A stretch of 9,476 nucleotides of DNA from Thermoplasmata archaeon. GTDB lineage: Archaea > Thermoplasmatota > Thermoplasmata > SG8-5 > JAGLSY01. Below, one piece after another: positions 1 through 5,114 of this stretch (positions within the stretch are counted from its first letter, which is position 1; each line of letters opens with the position of its first letter). Made by a program: the position numbers and the translations under genes. The stretch lies in assembly GCA_023135545.1 (NCBI GenBank), contig JAGLSY010000022.1, forward strand, positions 1 through 9,476, given 5' to 3'. Below the pieces are notes generated by a model. It saw nothing but the letters and a program-made list of their open reading frames with translations, was not told the DNA's origin and made no database searches.

Positions 1-235
1 TATCCTTTCAGGCACATTGTATCAAGCCCTAATAAATATTCTTTTGTATTTTGATATCGACAAGCACACCGCGAGCAGGCTTTTGGGGGACGGGAAAAGC
101 CAGCGCAGCGGTGGGGTGGGGGGACATCAATTGCTGGGGCGGGCATCTCATCAAGCCCACTAGACCTATTCCCATCACGAAGTAGAAAAGAATCGCAAGT
201 ATGAAATATTGATATTGGGATGCTAGGTTGATAAA
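1..235. other. Leader region upstream of pyrH, no confident gene
   Basis: No gene can be called with confidence. A plus-strand frame is open from the window edge to a TAG at 161-163 (53 codons). Its first half reads like protein (LYQALINILLYFDIDKHTAS), but the second half is a Gly/Ser/Gln-rich, G-rich stretch, so it may be the tail of an upstream gene or chance. The minus strand carries an open frame with a hydrophobic run (YFILAILFYFVMGIGLVGLM), but no start codon precedes that run. An A/T-rich box at 31-40 could serve a leftward gene outside the window. Confidence 0.3.
203..210 (+). promoter_or_regulatory. Likely TATA box of pyrH-thpR
   Basis: The A/T-rich box GAAATATT is centred about 29 bp before the pyrH ATG. 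That spacing fits a transcript beginning only a few bases before the start codon, as is common in archaea. A weak Shine-Dalgarno-like AGGTTGAT lies at 225-232. No hairpin or operator was seen here. Confidence 0.4.
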
Positions 236-943
236 ATGGATATCGTTGTAATATCAATTGGCGGCTCGATCCTGGTCCCGGACGACCATGACACATCCTA
301 CATCACGGAACTGGCCGGGATGCTGGCTAAGATTTCAAAGCATGTGAAACTTTTCGTGGTCGTGGGCGGCGGCCGGATATCCAGATACTACATAAAACTG
401 GGAAGGGAGCTGGGGGCTGACGAATCCTACCTGGACGATGTCGGAATCGAGGTTACCAGGCTGAATGCCAGGATGATGATAACTGCCCTGGGAAAGCTGG
501 CCTACCATACCCCGGCCATGAACTTTGACGAGGCAATCACGGCCTCGAGAAATCATGATATCGTGGTCATGGGCGGTACCCACCCGGGCCACACGACGGA
601 TGCGGTTTCCGCCATGCTGGGCGAGCGTGTCGGAGCGACCAGGCTCATCAACGCCACTTCTGTTGATGGAGTGTATACCGAAGACCCGAAAAAGAACCCG
701 GATGCCGAAAGACTGCCAGTCGTCAGCTTTGACGAGCTTATCAGGATTTGCCTCAAGGTGGAGGGAGGAGCCGGCCCAAATGTGGTATTCGACCCCCTGG
801 GAGCCAAGATAATATCTCGTGCAGGCATAGAAACCAGGATCGTCCACGGGCGCGACCTTGTTCAACTTGAAAAGGCCATTCTCGGCCAGGACTTTCACGG
901 AACCATTGTGAGCGCGGCAGGGGCGGCTGAGAGGGAAGGCTGA
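236..943 (+). CDS. pyrH: Archaeal-type UMP kinase
   Basis: This enzyme phosphorylates UMP to UDP with ATP, in the cytoplasm, in pyrimidine nucleotide synthesis. It is a 235-residue amino-acid-kinase-fold protein, close to the usual archaeal length of about 220-230. Visible motifs are the N-terminal GGS loop (residues 9-11), the GGGR loop (44-47), the long GGTHPGHTTDAVSA block (113-126) that is typical of archaeal UMP kinases, the ATP-side segment NATSVDGVYTEDPKKNPDAE (139-158) and a C-terminal DPLGAKII block (186-193). Nothing essential seems missing. The ATG is chosen because the first beta strand starts at residue 3 and a TATA box sits at the right distance. The stop overlaps the thpR start by one base (TGATG), so the two genes are almost certainly co-transcribed. 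Molybdate-storage and isopentenyl phosphate kinases share the fold but lack this motif set. Confidence 0.95.
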   Translation: MDIVVISIGGSILVPDDHDTSYITELAGMLAKISKHVKLFVVVGGGRISRYYIKLGRELGADESYLDDVGIEVTRLNARMMITALGKLAYHTPAMNFDEAITASRNHDIVVMGGTHPGHTTDAVSAMLGERVGATRLINATSVDGVYTEDPKKNPDAERLPVVSFDELIRICLKVEGGAGPNVVFDPLGAKIISRAGIETRIVHGRDLVQLEKAILGQDFHGTIVSAAGAAEREG

Positions 944-1491
944 TGTTCAGGGCATTCATAGCCATCGAGATAGAGCCGTCTCACGAGTTGAGAGGATTTT
1001 CATCTGCGATTCATAATACCGGCGGCCAGTTAAAAATGGTCGACCTGGATAACCTCCACATCACGTTGAAATTCCTCGGAGATACCAGGGAGGAAATTGT
1101 TCCGGAAATCAAAAAGATCATTGCTGGCTCGGTTGAGGGCAGGAAGCCCTTCGTGGTCAAACTGACCGGAGCCGGGGCCTTTCCCAACCTGGGCAAGATA
1201 TCTGTTATCTGGGCCGGCATGAAGGAGGCCGATGAACTGGCTAGAATTGCCAGTTACATCGATGAAAAGACAGCGACTTTGGGATTCAGGAGAGAGAAAC
1301 GAAAATTCTCGGCCCACATCACGCTGGCCCGTGTCAGGGGTGGCAGGAATAAAGATAAACTGGTGGATGTTATCGAGCAGTACAAAGATGAAGAATTCGG
1401 CACGCTGGCTGTCGATAAGATAATCTTGAAGAAAAGTGTTTTGACACCTGATGGCCCTATCTATTCGGATGTGGAAATAGTCGAATTATGA
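943..1491 (+). CDS. thpR: RNA 2',3'-cyclic phosphodiesterase (2'-5' RNA ligase family)
   Basis: A member of the 2H phosphoesterase superfamily. The archaeal and bacterial enzymes open 2',3'-cyclic phosphates on RNA ends and can act in reverse as 2'-5' RNA ligases on cleaved tRNA. The 182-residue length is normal for the family. The two diagnostic catalytic motifs are present: HITL at 39-42 and HITL at 125-128, each at the end of a beta strand. The N-terminal MFRAFIAIEI strand is also typical. The start overlaps the pyrH stop, with GAGGGAAGG just upstream as ribosome binding site, so it is the second gene of a pyrH-thpR unit. In many euryarchaea thpR neighbours the CCA-adding enzyme gene; here it is followed by a terminator and a convergent gene instead. 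The physiological substrate cannot be told from sequence. Confidence 0.93.
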   Translation: MFRAFIAIEIEPSHELRGFSSAIHNTGGQLKMVDLDNLHITLKFLGDTREEIVPEIKKIIAGSVEGRKPFVVKLTGAGAFPNLGKISVIWAGMKEADELARIASYIDEKTATLGFRREKRKFSAHITLARVRGGRNKDKLVDVIEQYKDEEFGTLAVDKIILKKSVLTPDGPIYSDVEIVEL

Positions 1492-1499
1492 TTGTTGAT

Positions 1500-1530
1500 T
1501 ACAAAAAATGTGATACAATCATTTTTTGTA
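1500..1530. terminator. Bidirectional terminator hairpin between convergent genes
   Basis: A perfect 11-bp inverted repeat, TACAAAAAATG (1500-1510) and CATTTTTTGTA (1520-1530), encloses a 9-base loop. It lies 9 bases after the thpR stop and contains the stop codon (1519-1521) of the convergent minus-strand gene. Each arm gives a T-run at its 3' side on the corresponding strand, so one element could end both transcripts. The stem is A/T-rich, so T-tract termination may matter more than stem stability. Confidence 0.65.
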
Positions 1531-1914
1531 TTTGTGGATGAGCATTTTATCCCAGTCCACATCATTCTCAAAACCCTTGCTCTTCAGGTATCTGGACATT
1601 GACTCGGTAACCCTGGCCACCTCGAGGGATTTGGCAGAGTGGTAATGGCCGTATATGTAGAGTTCCAGTTCCTCGGATTCTTCTTGGATAGGGAATATCA
1701 GTCTCATCCTGCCCTGCCTGTTATAGCCTTCTGGCTTCTTGTTCTTCTCCAGGTCGATGAGGTTTTCCTTTATCATCATGTTGACGAATTCTTCCTCTTC
1801 TGGCGTCTGGCCAGTATCCTCAAGGAACTTGATGTACAACTCTGAAAATATGGGTACGAAATCCTTGTACTCCACTCCCTTCTCGAATCTTATATGGCCG
1901 CTTCTTACTTTCAT
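1519..1914 (-). CDS. Hypothetical protein, 131 aa
   Basis: I do not recognise this family. The product is soluble and charged, with no signal peptide, membrane helix, cysteine cluster or P-loop. It is rich in Glu and Lys: a Glu-rich segment (EEEE at 39-42) is followed by a likely helix, MMIKENLIDLEKNKK (46-60). A beta-like segment, RMRLIFPIQ (69-77), leads through a second Glu-rich stretch into ELELYIYGHYHSA (82-94), and the C-terminus is helical and basic (KYKK). A compact alpha/beta fold is likely. The ATG is supported by GAGGGAG 8-10 bases upstream and a TATA box at 1941-1947. It faces thpR convergently and shares its terminator. It is on the same strand as the pilins but has its own promoter, so a link to them is only positional. 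Translation is clean with no frame damage. Confidence 0.75.
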   Translation of the reverse strand: MKVRSGHIRFEKGVEYKDFVPIFSELYIKFLEDTGQTPEEEEFVNMMIKENLIDLEKNKKPEGYNRQGRMRLIFPIQEESEELELYIYGHYHSAKSLEVARVTESMSRYLKSKGFENDVDWDKMLIHKYKK

Positions 1915-1940
1915 TATACTTACTCCCTCATGTAATTCAA

Positions 1941-1947
1941 TATATAT
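1941..1947 (-). promoter_or_regulatory. TATA box of the 131-aa hypothetical gene
   Basis: TATATAT in the minus-strand context GGATATATATTG is centred 30 bp before the ATG at 1914. It predicts a transcript starting around 1918, leaving a leader of only a few bases. In that case the GAGGGAG just upstream would not be in the mRNA and translation may be leaderless. Confidence 0.5.
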
Positions 1948-2002
1948 CCAAATGGGATGATATGATATTTAATGTTTATGGCAGAGTTTCCCAGGTCTTC
2001 GA

Positions 2003-2527
2003 TCATTGTGGTATCTGGAAGGAGCTAGCATCGCCAGTCATCGAAAGTATTGATTGTGATGGGAAATGGAAGACCTCTAGTTTATAATATTTGCCTGATG
2101 CCAGGCCGTCGATGACTATGAAATCTCCTCCATTTATCTGATTTGTGGAATAGGAGTAATCATTGTATGTGGCTGTTATCTGGGATTCGTTGTGGCCACC
2201 TATTGAGCAGGGATTATCATACTGGCTGGTTAGGGGAGTCTGGATTGTAATTGTGGTGATTTCATCCACATCCTCCTCGTATAGAATAATCTTGAGGTCA
2301 ATGGGATTAACTTCACCACTGAATGGGCCAAAAACAAGCTTAGCCGAAGTCATATTGACGGCATCCACATCATGCCAGCTTCCCAATGGGGCAAGGCTCT
2401 CATTGCTTCCCCCACCCATGCCTATTATCATCACATAAAGCACGCCGGCCAGGACTATGGTCACGGCAACCATAAGAATTGTCGCTATTATGGGCGATAC
2501 TGCCTGATCGTTCCTTCCAAATCTCAT
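2003..2527 (-). CDS. Type IV pilin-like protein, paralogue 1
   Basis: A 174-residue prepilin-like protein with the archaeal type IV pilin N-terminal domain (Pfam Pilin_N, formerly DUF1628). A short charged leader MRFGRNDQA precedes VSPIIATILMVAVTIVLAGV, the hydrophobic helix that anchors the subunit and packs the filament core. By family rule a prepilin peptidase (PibD) would cut at the A/V junction (residues 9/10). The rest is a predicted extracellular beta-rich domain with three N-glycosylation sequons (NES, NMT, NES) and one cysteine. An in-frame ATG at 2552-2554 would add nine residues, but it lies upstream of the transcription start expected from the TATA box at 2566-2572, and GGGAAGTG sits five bases before the ATG at 2525-2527, so I use the shorter start. 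It aligns with the product at 3007-3510 from the leader to the closing SMTGD, which indicates duplication. It could be a pilus subunit or another pilin-processed surface protein. Confidence 0.85.
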   Translation of the reverse strand: MRFGRNDQAVSPIIATILMVAVTIVLAGVLYVMIIGMGGGSNESLAPLGSWHDVDAVNMTSAKLVFGPFSGEVNPIDLKIILYEEDVDEITTITIQTPLTSQYDNPCSIGGHNESQITATYNDYSYSTNQINGGDFIVIDGLASGKYYKLEVFHFPSQSILSMTGDASSFQIPQ

Positions 2528-2565
2528 TATTACACTTCCCAGTTGGATGTCCATATCCTCATAAG

Positions 2566-2572
2566 TATTAAA
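2566..2572 (-). promoter_or_regulatory. TATA box of pilin 1
   Basis: The minus-strand box TTTAATA predicts transcription from about 2543, giving a leader near 16 bases that contains the GGGAAGTG ribosome site. This rules against the longer start at 2554. The box is nearly symmetrical (TATTAAA), so it could also serve a plus-strand transcript into 2590-2918. Confidence 0.5.
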
Positions 2573-2647
2573 CTATTTCGTTATGATAGATAGCCAAACA
2601 AAGAAAAGCCAACCCAATCCTGCTCATCCGGCCAGGGTCATATTGAT

Positions 2648-2911
2648 GTCCCAGCATGGGTCCCAACAATCCCTCAGTGTGGCGGGGGGCCGGAAGGCGG
2701 GTAAGGCAATCCACCAGCAAGACATATCTCAGCAGAGCTTGGCAGATATCATCAACATGCCCCGTCTGATTGCCTTGATAGTACCAAGGAAGGCGGGGTC
2801 TATATTTGATGTGCCAGCGGGTGACAGCGATGGCCAGCAGAAAAATTACCCCTCGCATAAGCGAGCGAGGGACGTAAATAAAGCCCCGTCCGAAGGGCGG
2901 GGATAATCAAC
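2648..2911 (+). mobile_element. Possible IS200/IS605-type remnant or MITE (right end clear, left end guessed)
   Basis: The right part has the look of an IS200/IS605 or tnpB-element right end: a small hairpin (CTCGC-ATAA-GCGAG, 2852-2865), a short A-rich spacer, a strong hairpin (2884-2902) and a terminal TCAA (2907-2910) as in the right cleavage site of IS608. A left boundary is suggested by TTGAT at 2643-2647, followed by a small CCCA-GCA-TGGG palindrome (2650-2660). No TnpA or TnpB reading frame remains, so this would be a non-autonomous or decayed copy of roughly 265 bp. It could equally be a stand-alone non-coding RNA. The left boundary is weak. Confidence 0.3.
2850..2871 (+). repeat. Hairpin with two alternative pairings
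   Basis: CCCTCGC (2850-2856) can pair with GCGAGGG (2865-2871), or its CTCGC core can pair with the nearer GCGAG (2861-2865) around an ATAA tetraloop. The two GCGAG copies overlap, so the structures exclude each other. All pairs are Watson-Crick, so this hairpin does not tell the strand. Confidence 0.55.
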
Positions 2912-2918
2912 CCTTTTT
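2884..2918 (+). terminator. Strong plus-strand hairpin followed by a T-run
   Basis: CCCCGTCC (2884-2891) pairs over 8 bp with GGGCGGGG (2895-2902) around a GAA loop, and TTTTT follows at 2914-2918. The one non-Watson-Crick position is T2889 with G2897. On the plus-strand RNA it is a stable G-U wobble; on the minus strand it becomes an A-C mismatch. The folded RNA is therefore more likely the plus strand, yet no plus-strand gene precedes it. This is what makes a mobile-element end or a non-coding RNA likely. Confidence 0.55.
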
Positions 2919-2934
2919 CCTGTGAGCTTAAGCT

Positions 2935-2984
2935 ATCAGAAAAAAGAAAAGAAAAAGGGAAAGGGGTGTGAGCCGAAACTCACA
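2935..2984 (-). terminator. Terminator of pilin 2
   Basis: On the minus strand, TGTGAG (2984-2979) pairs with CTCACA (2972-2967) around TTTCGG, and a long C/T-rich run with several T-tracts follows down to about 2935. It starts about 22 bases after the pilin 2 stop. T-tract release as in archaea, helped by the hairpin, is the simplest reading. Confidence 0.6.
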
Positions 2985-3006
2985 TTATCAAATCATTGCA
3001 GTGTGC

Positions 3007-3510
3007 TTATGGCTGTGACCAGGTTCCGCTGTCACCAGTCATTGAGACTGTTGACTCGGTGTCTATGTGGAACACTTGGACGGTGTATGTTGCGCCAGAA
3101 GTCAGTCCCCAAATGGTGATGGAGTCACCCTGGTTGATCAGGTTACCGGCTGGGTTGAAGTCAAAGTAGCCTGCATTGGCTGGGTTCATAGTTGTGTTAT
3201 CAGCTGTTGGTGCATACTGGAAATTGTATGTTCCAGTTCCAGCTCCGGTTGTTGATGTAACAACGAACCTGACATCCATTGGCTGTACATCTGTGGTGAA
3301 TGCACCAAATTCCAGCTTTGCTGTGGTCGCATCTACTGCTCCGACCTCTTTCCATGCTCCTGCTGGGGTGGATGCTCCACCACTGCCGAACCCTATGACC
3401 ATAACATAGAGCACAGCAGCCAGTACGACGGTAATCGCGACCATCAAAATGGTAGCAATAACCGGAGACACTGCGTCTTCCTTCTTTCTTATATTCCATG
3501 TGTTTTTCAT
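3007..3510 (-). CDS. Type IV pilin-like protein, paralogue 2
   Basis: A 167-residue prepilin-like protein with the archaeal Pilin_N (DUF1628) domain. The leader MKNTWNIRKKEDA ends at a likely prepilin-peptidase site (A13/V14), followed by VSPVIATILMVAITVVLAAV, which forms the membrane anchor and filament core. The exported part (about 40-167) is rich in Thr, Gly, Ala and Asn, beta-prone, without cysteine, and has one NTT sequon. The start is decided by a strong ribosome site: AGGAGG lies seven to eight bases before the ATG at 3508-3510. A further ATG seven codons upstream (3529-3531) precedes that site and falls inside a leader hairpin, so I reject it. The closing SMTGD and the segment after the helix match paralogue 1. 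It has the better promoter and ribosome site of the two, so it is likely the more abundant subunit. A halocyanin-like or other secreted function is not suggested by the sequence. Confidence 0.87.
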   Translation of the reverse strand: MKNTWNIRKKEDAVSPVIATILMVAITVVLAAVLYVMVIGFGSGGASTPAGAWKEVGAVDATTAKLEFGAFTTDVQPMDVRFVVTSTTGAGTGTYNFQYAPTADNTTMNPANAGYFDFNPAGNLINQGDSITIWGLTSGATYTVQVFHIDTESTVSMTGDSGTWSQP

Positions 3511-3513
3511 ATT

Positions 3514-3522
3514 TTGTCCTCC
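3514..3522 (-). promoter_or_regulatory. Strong ribosome binding site of pilin 2
   Basis: The minus-strand leader reads AGGAGGACAAAAT immediately before the ATG at 3510, which is near-consensus for the archaeal 16S anti-Shine-Dalgarno. It is the strongest ribosome site in the window and fixes the start codon. Confidence 0.75.
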
Positions 3523-3523
3523 T

Positions 3524-3543
3524 GTAGACATATTATTGTCTAC
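3524..3543 (-). repeat. Perfect inverted repeat at the 5' end of the pilin 2 leader
   Basis: GTAGACA (3524-3530) and TGTCTAC (3537-3543) form a perfect 7-bp inverted repeat around a 6-base spacer. The TATA box at 3565-3572 predicts transcription from about 3542, so the RNA would begin with this stem-loop directly upstream of AGGAGG. It could protect the mRNA 5' end, modulate ribosome access, or be a DNA operator for a dimeric repressor sitting on the start site. Confidence 0.6.
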
Positions 3544-3564
3544 GGTGAGAACTACAATGTCAAC

Positions 3565-3572
3565 ATATTTAT
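3565..3572 (-). promoter_or_regulatory. TATA box of pilin 2
   Basis: On the minus strand AAAAGTATAAATATG contains TATAAATA with purine-rich sequence in the BRE position. It is the best TATA box in the window. A second box-like TATATA at 3581-3586 lies 15 bp further upstream. Confidence 0.65.
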
Positions 3573-3649
3573 ACTTTTCCTATATAAGTTCGACCATTGC
3601 CGATATTGGTAACGTTGATTGGCGAAAATCATGCCTGGTACTGTTTAAC

Positions 3650-3787
3650 GAGTTCTGGATTACTGGGAAATGTACCTTTGAGTTACTTGAGTTTTGCTAA
3701 GTACGCTCGGCACCCGAAAAACCCAAACTCAAAGCTACCAGCATTTTTCAGGCGGAACTCACAGAACTCACAAACTCACAGAACTCC
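3650..3787. repeat. AACTC/GAGTT repeat cluster upstream of pilin 2
   Basis: Eight copies of AACTC or its complement GAGTT occur in 138 bp. Two arrays have a 9-bp period: TTGAGTT at 3678-3684 and 3687-3693, and GAACTCACA-like units from 3755 to 3787 (two perfect, one of eight bases, one partial). A perfect 9-bp inverted repeat links CTTTGAGTT (3676-3684) to AACTCAAAG (3726-3734). The cluster begins two bases after the last gene of the ATPase operon and ends about 80 bp upstream of the pilin 2 TATA box, so it occupies the place of an upstream regulatory region. No gene was seen in 3511-3788. Confidence 0.55.
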
Positions 3788-3788
3788 T

Positions 3789-4535
3789 TTACATTGATTT
3801 GGCAGATATGCCTTTCTTGTCTATTGTGCATGATAAGATCTTTGTTTTTTCGGGGTGGTTTCTCACCTTTCTGATGAGCAGATTCCTCTTGTATTTTGAG
3901 CCATCCCTCAGCCTCTCCAGCTCGATGGTGATATCCACTATGTCCTCGACACCGCTCTCTATCCGGTTGCTGAAAACCCCTTTGAGCATGGTTGCCAGGG
4001 CTATTCCCTCATTGTGCTGGGTGTGGGCCTTTATGGTTCTCATGGCCGAGAGGACATCCGACTCCTCGTAGTATTCTAGGAAGAAGTCCAGTGAATCCAG
4101 GACTATTCGGAATGGCGGTTTCAACTTGGAAATCCCGTAGGTGAGGGTGGTCAGAAAGTTGATGTCGTAAGCCTGGTCGGCCGGGATGGCCTTGTACTGG
4201 AGAATGTCCTTCATCTTCAGGCCTTCCTGGCGGTATCTGCTTATCTCGAGATTCTTGGCCAGCACCTTCTCGTAGTACATCTTGCCGATGTTCACCACTC
4301 TGATATCCTGCTCCCAGCCGAATTCCTTCATCGCGTTTTTCACATCTTCATCTCTTTCGGTTGTCGAGAAGTAGGTGACGTTCTCCGTGCCTATGCCGGC
4401 GGCCGCAAACTGCTTGGCAAACAATTCAACCCCGGTGCCGGGGGTTCCGGTTACTAGGATGGTGTATCCCTTGGGTATGCCGTCCATGAGAGCCTTGTCC
4501 AGCTCCTGGATTCCTATACTGGTCGTTCCCGACAT
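3789..4535 (-). CDS. RAD55/KaiC-like protein with degenerate Walker A (third operon gene)
   Basis: A 248-residue single-domain RecA-superfamily protein of the archaeal KaiC/RAD55 type. The N-terminal signature TSIGIQELDKALMDGIPKGY is canonical. The P-loop at 30-37 reads GTPGTGVE: the glycines are kept, but the catalytic Lys is Val36 and the following Thr is Glu37, so normal ATP hydrolysis is unlikely. The acidic TTERDED motif (58-64, Glu60 in the KaiC catalytic-Glu position) and Walker B RIVLDSLDFF (143-152, Asp147) remain. The C-terminus ends in a basic segment. The ATG at 4533-4535 is preferred because GGGGGTG lies seven bases before it; an ATG two codons earlier (4539-4541), overlapping the preceding stop as ATGA, is almost on top of that site. 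It probably works with the two preceding genes as a nucleotide-sensing or structural subunit. ArlH, the KaiC-like archaellum protein, is a functional analogue to consider, but that link is inference. Confidence 0.85.
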   Translation of the reverse strand: MSGTTSIGIQELDKALMDGIPKGYTILVTGTPGTGVELFAKQFAAAGIGTENVTYFSTTERDEDVKNAMKEFGWEQDIRVVNIGKMYYEKVLAKNLEISRYRQEGLKMKDILQYKAIPADQAYDINFLTTLTYGISKLKPPFRIVLDSLDFFLEYYEESDVLSAMRTIKAHTQHNEGIALATMLKGVFSNRIESGVEDIVDITIELERLRDGSKYKRNLLIRKVRNHPEKTKILSCTIDKKGISAKSM

Positions 4536-4537
4536 TC

Positions 4538-5113
4538 TCATTCACCCCCTATCGTTATGGTCGTGTCACATACCAGTTTCATCATGTTGTGCACTTCCTC
4601 TGTGTCTCCTAACTCGTCCATGGTGAATACAATCGAGTAGGCGTCCTTGGCCCTCAGGTTGTTTATCATTATGTGAAGGAATTCTGATAAAATTCTCATG
4701 TTGTTGTGGATGCCCAGGGCGTTTATGGCGTCCAGGATTATCACGCTGTTCCTCCCTTCGGTCTTCCTCATGAGATACTCGACCTTGAGCATTATGTTCT
4801 CCAGCATCGTCGGGCTTTCCACATAAAAGACATTGTCGTATTTCTTGGTGGCCCCTATCATGATGTGTGATACACAATCCACGAAGTAAATGTGCTCCAG
4901 GTCTATCTCCAGTATTTTCAGCACATCGATTATCGAATGAGAGGGAATGGCCACGGTTATGTAGATGACATCGACATTCATTTTTGGGGCGAAAATATCC
5001 ACTATTCCGCGTATGGCATCGAAGTAGCTGTCTCCCTGTATTCTCAGGTCGATGGCCGACGACGGCGGCAGCTCATGAAGCTCCTCTGCCAGTTCAGCCG
5101 GACTCTTTATCAT
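4538..5113 (-). CDS. RecA-fold KaiC-like protein lacking the P-loop (second operon gene)
   Basis: A 191-residue soluble protein with the strand/helix rhythm of a RecA core. It has no Walker A motif: where the P-loop should be (about 22-36) it reads DLRIQGDSYFDAIRG, and no GxxxxGK[ST] occurs anywhere. A Walker B-like strand is kept, NSVIILDAINALGI (122-135, Asp128), as are the strands DVIYITVAIP (48-57) and SIVFTMDELGD (160-170). This is the pattern of an inactive RAD55/KaiC homologue; some archaeal DUF835-type proteins look similar, but I cannot assign a family. The ATG is one base after the stop of the upstream ATPase, and GGAGG plus GGTTGAT precede it. Its stop lies two bases before the start of the third gene. 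The tight packing argues for a stoichiometric complex of the three products. It could act as regulator of the active partner. Confidence 0.8.
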   Translation of the reverse strand: MIKSPAELAEELHELPPSSAIDLRIQGDSYFDAIRGIVDIFAPKMNVDVIYITVAIPSHSIIDVLKILEIDLEHIYFVDCVSHIMIGATKKYDNVFYVESPTMLENIMLKVEYLMRKTEGRNSVIILDAINALGIHNNMRILSEFLHIMINNLRAKDAYSIVFTMDELGDTEEVHNMMKLVCDTTITIGGE

Positions 5114-5114
5114 A

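Larger units (their letters stand above)
2528..3006. other. 480-bp spacer between the two pilin genes
   Basis: From right to left it holds the terminator of pilin 2 (2935-2984), a plus-strand hairpin block (2850-2918), a G/C-richer stretch (about 2600-2850) and the pilin 1 promoter. The middle is open on both strands (plus 2583-2906, minus 2568-2858), but neither translation resembles a protein family I know and neither has a ribosome site. The composition differs from the flanking pilin genes, suggesting inserted DNA or an RNA-coding region rather than a gene. Confidence 0.5.

Noticed and set aside
29..178. Small minus-strand membrane protein upstream of pyrH
   Set aside because: The hydrophobic run lies before the only GTG/ATG start, so a protein from that start would lack it; no ribosome site supports an earlier start.
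335..898. Minus-strand frame of 187 codons across pyrH
   Set aside because: pyrH is unambiguous on the plus strand; this frame has no family features.
2568..2906. Overlapping open frames on both strands between the pilins
   Set aside because: Translations show no recognisable family, no good ribosome site, and both cross the hairpins; G/C-rich DNA easily leaves both strands open. Treated as a non-coding region.
2596..2918. Idea that this is SRP RNA or RNase P RNA
   Set aside because: The length is right and a CC-GGAA-GG loop occurs near 2690, but the AGCAG part of SRP helix 8 and the conserved RNase P core blocks were not found on either strand.
3755..3787. CRISPR array
   Set aside because: Units are only 8-9 bp, directly tandem and without spacers.
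3449..3797. Plus-strand small frames between pilin 2 and the ATPase operon
   Set aside because: They overlap the pilin promoter and simple repeats, lack ribosome sites, and encode no recognisable product.
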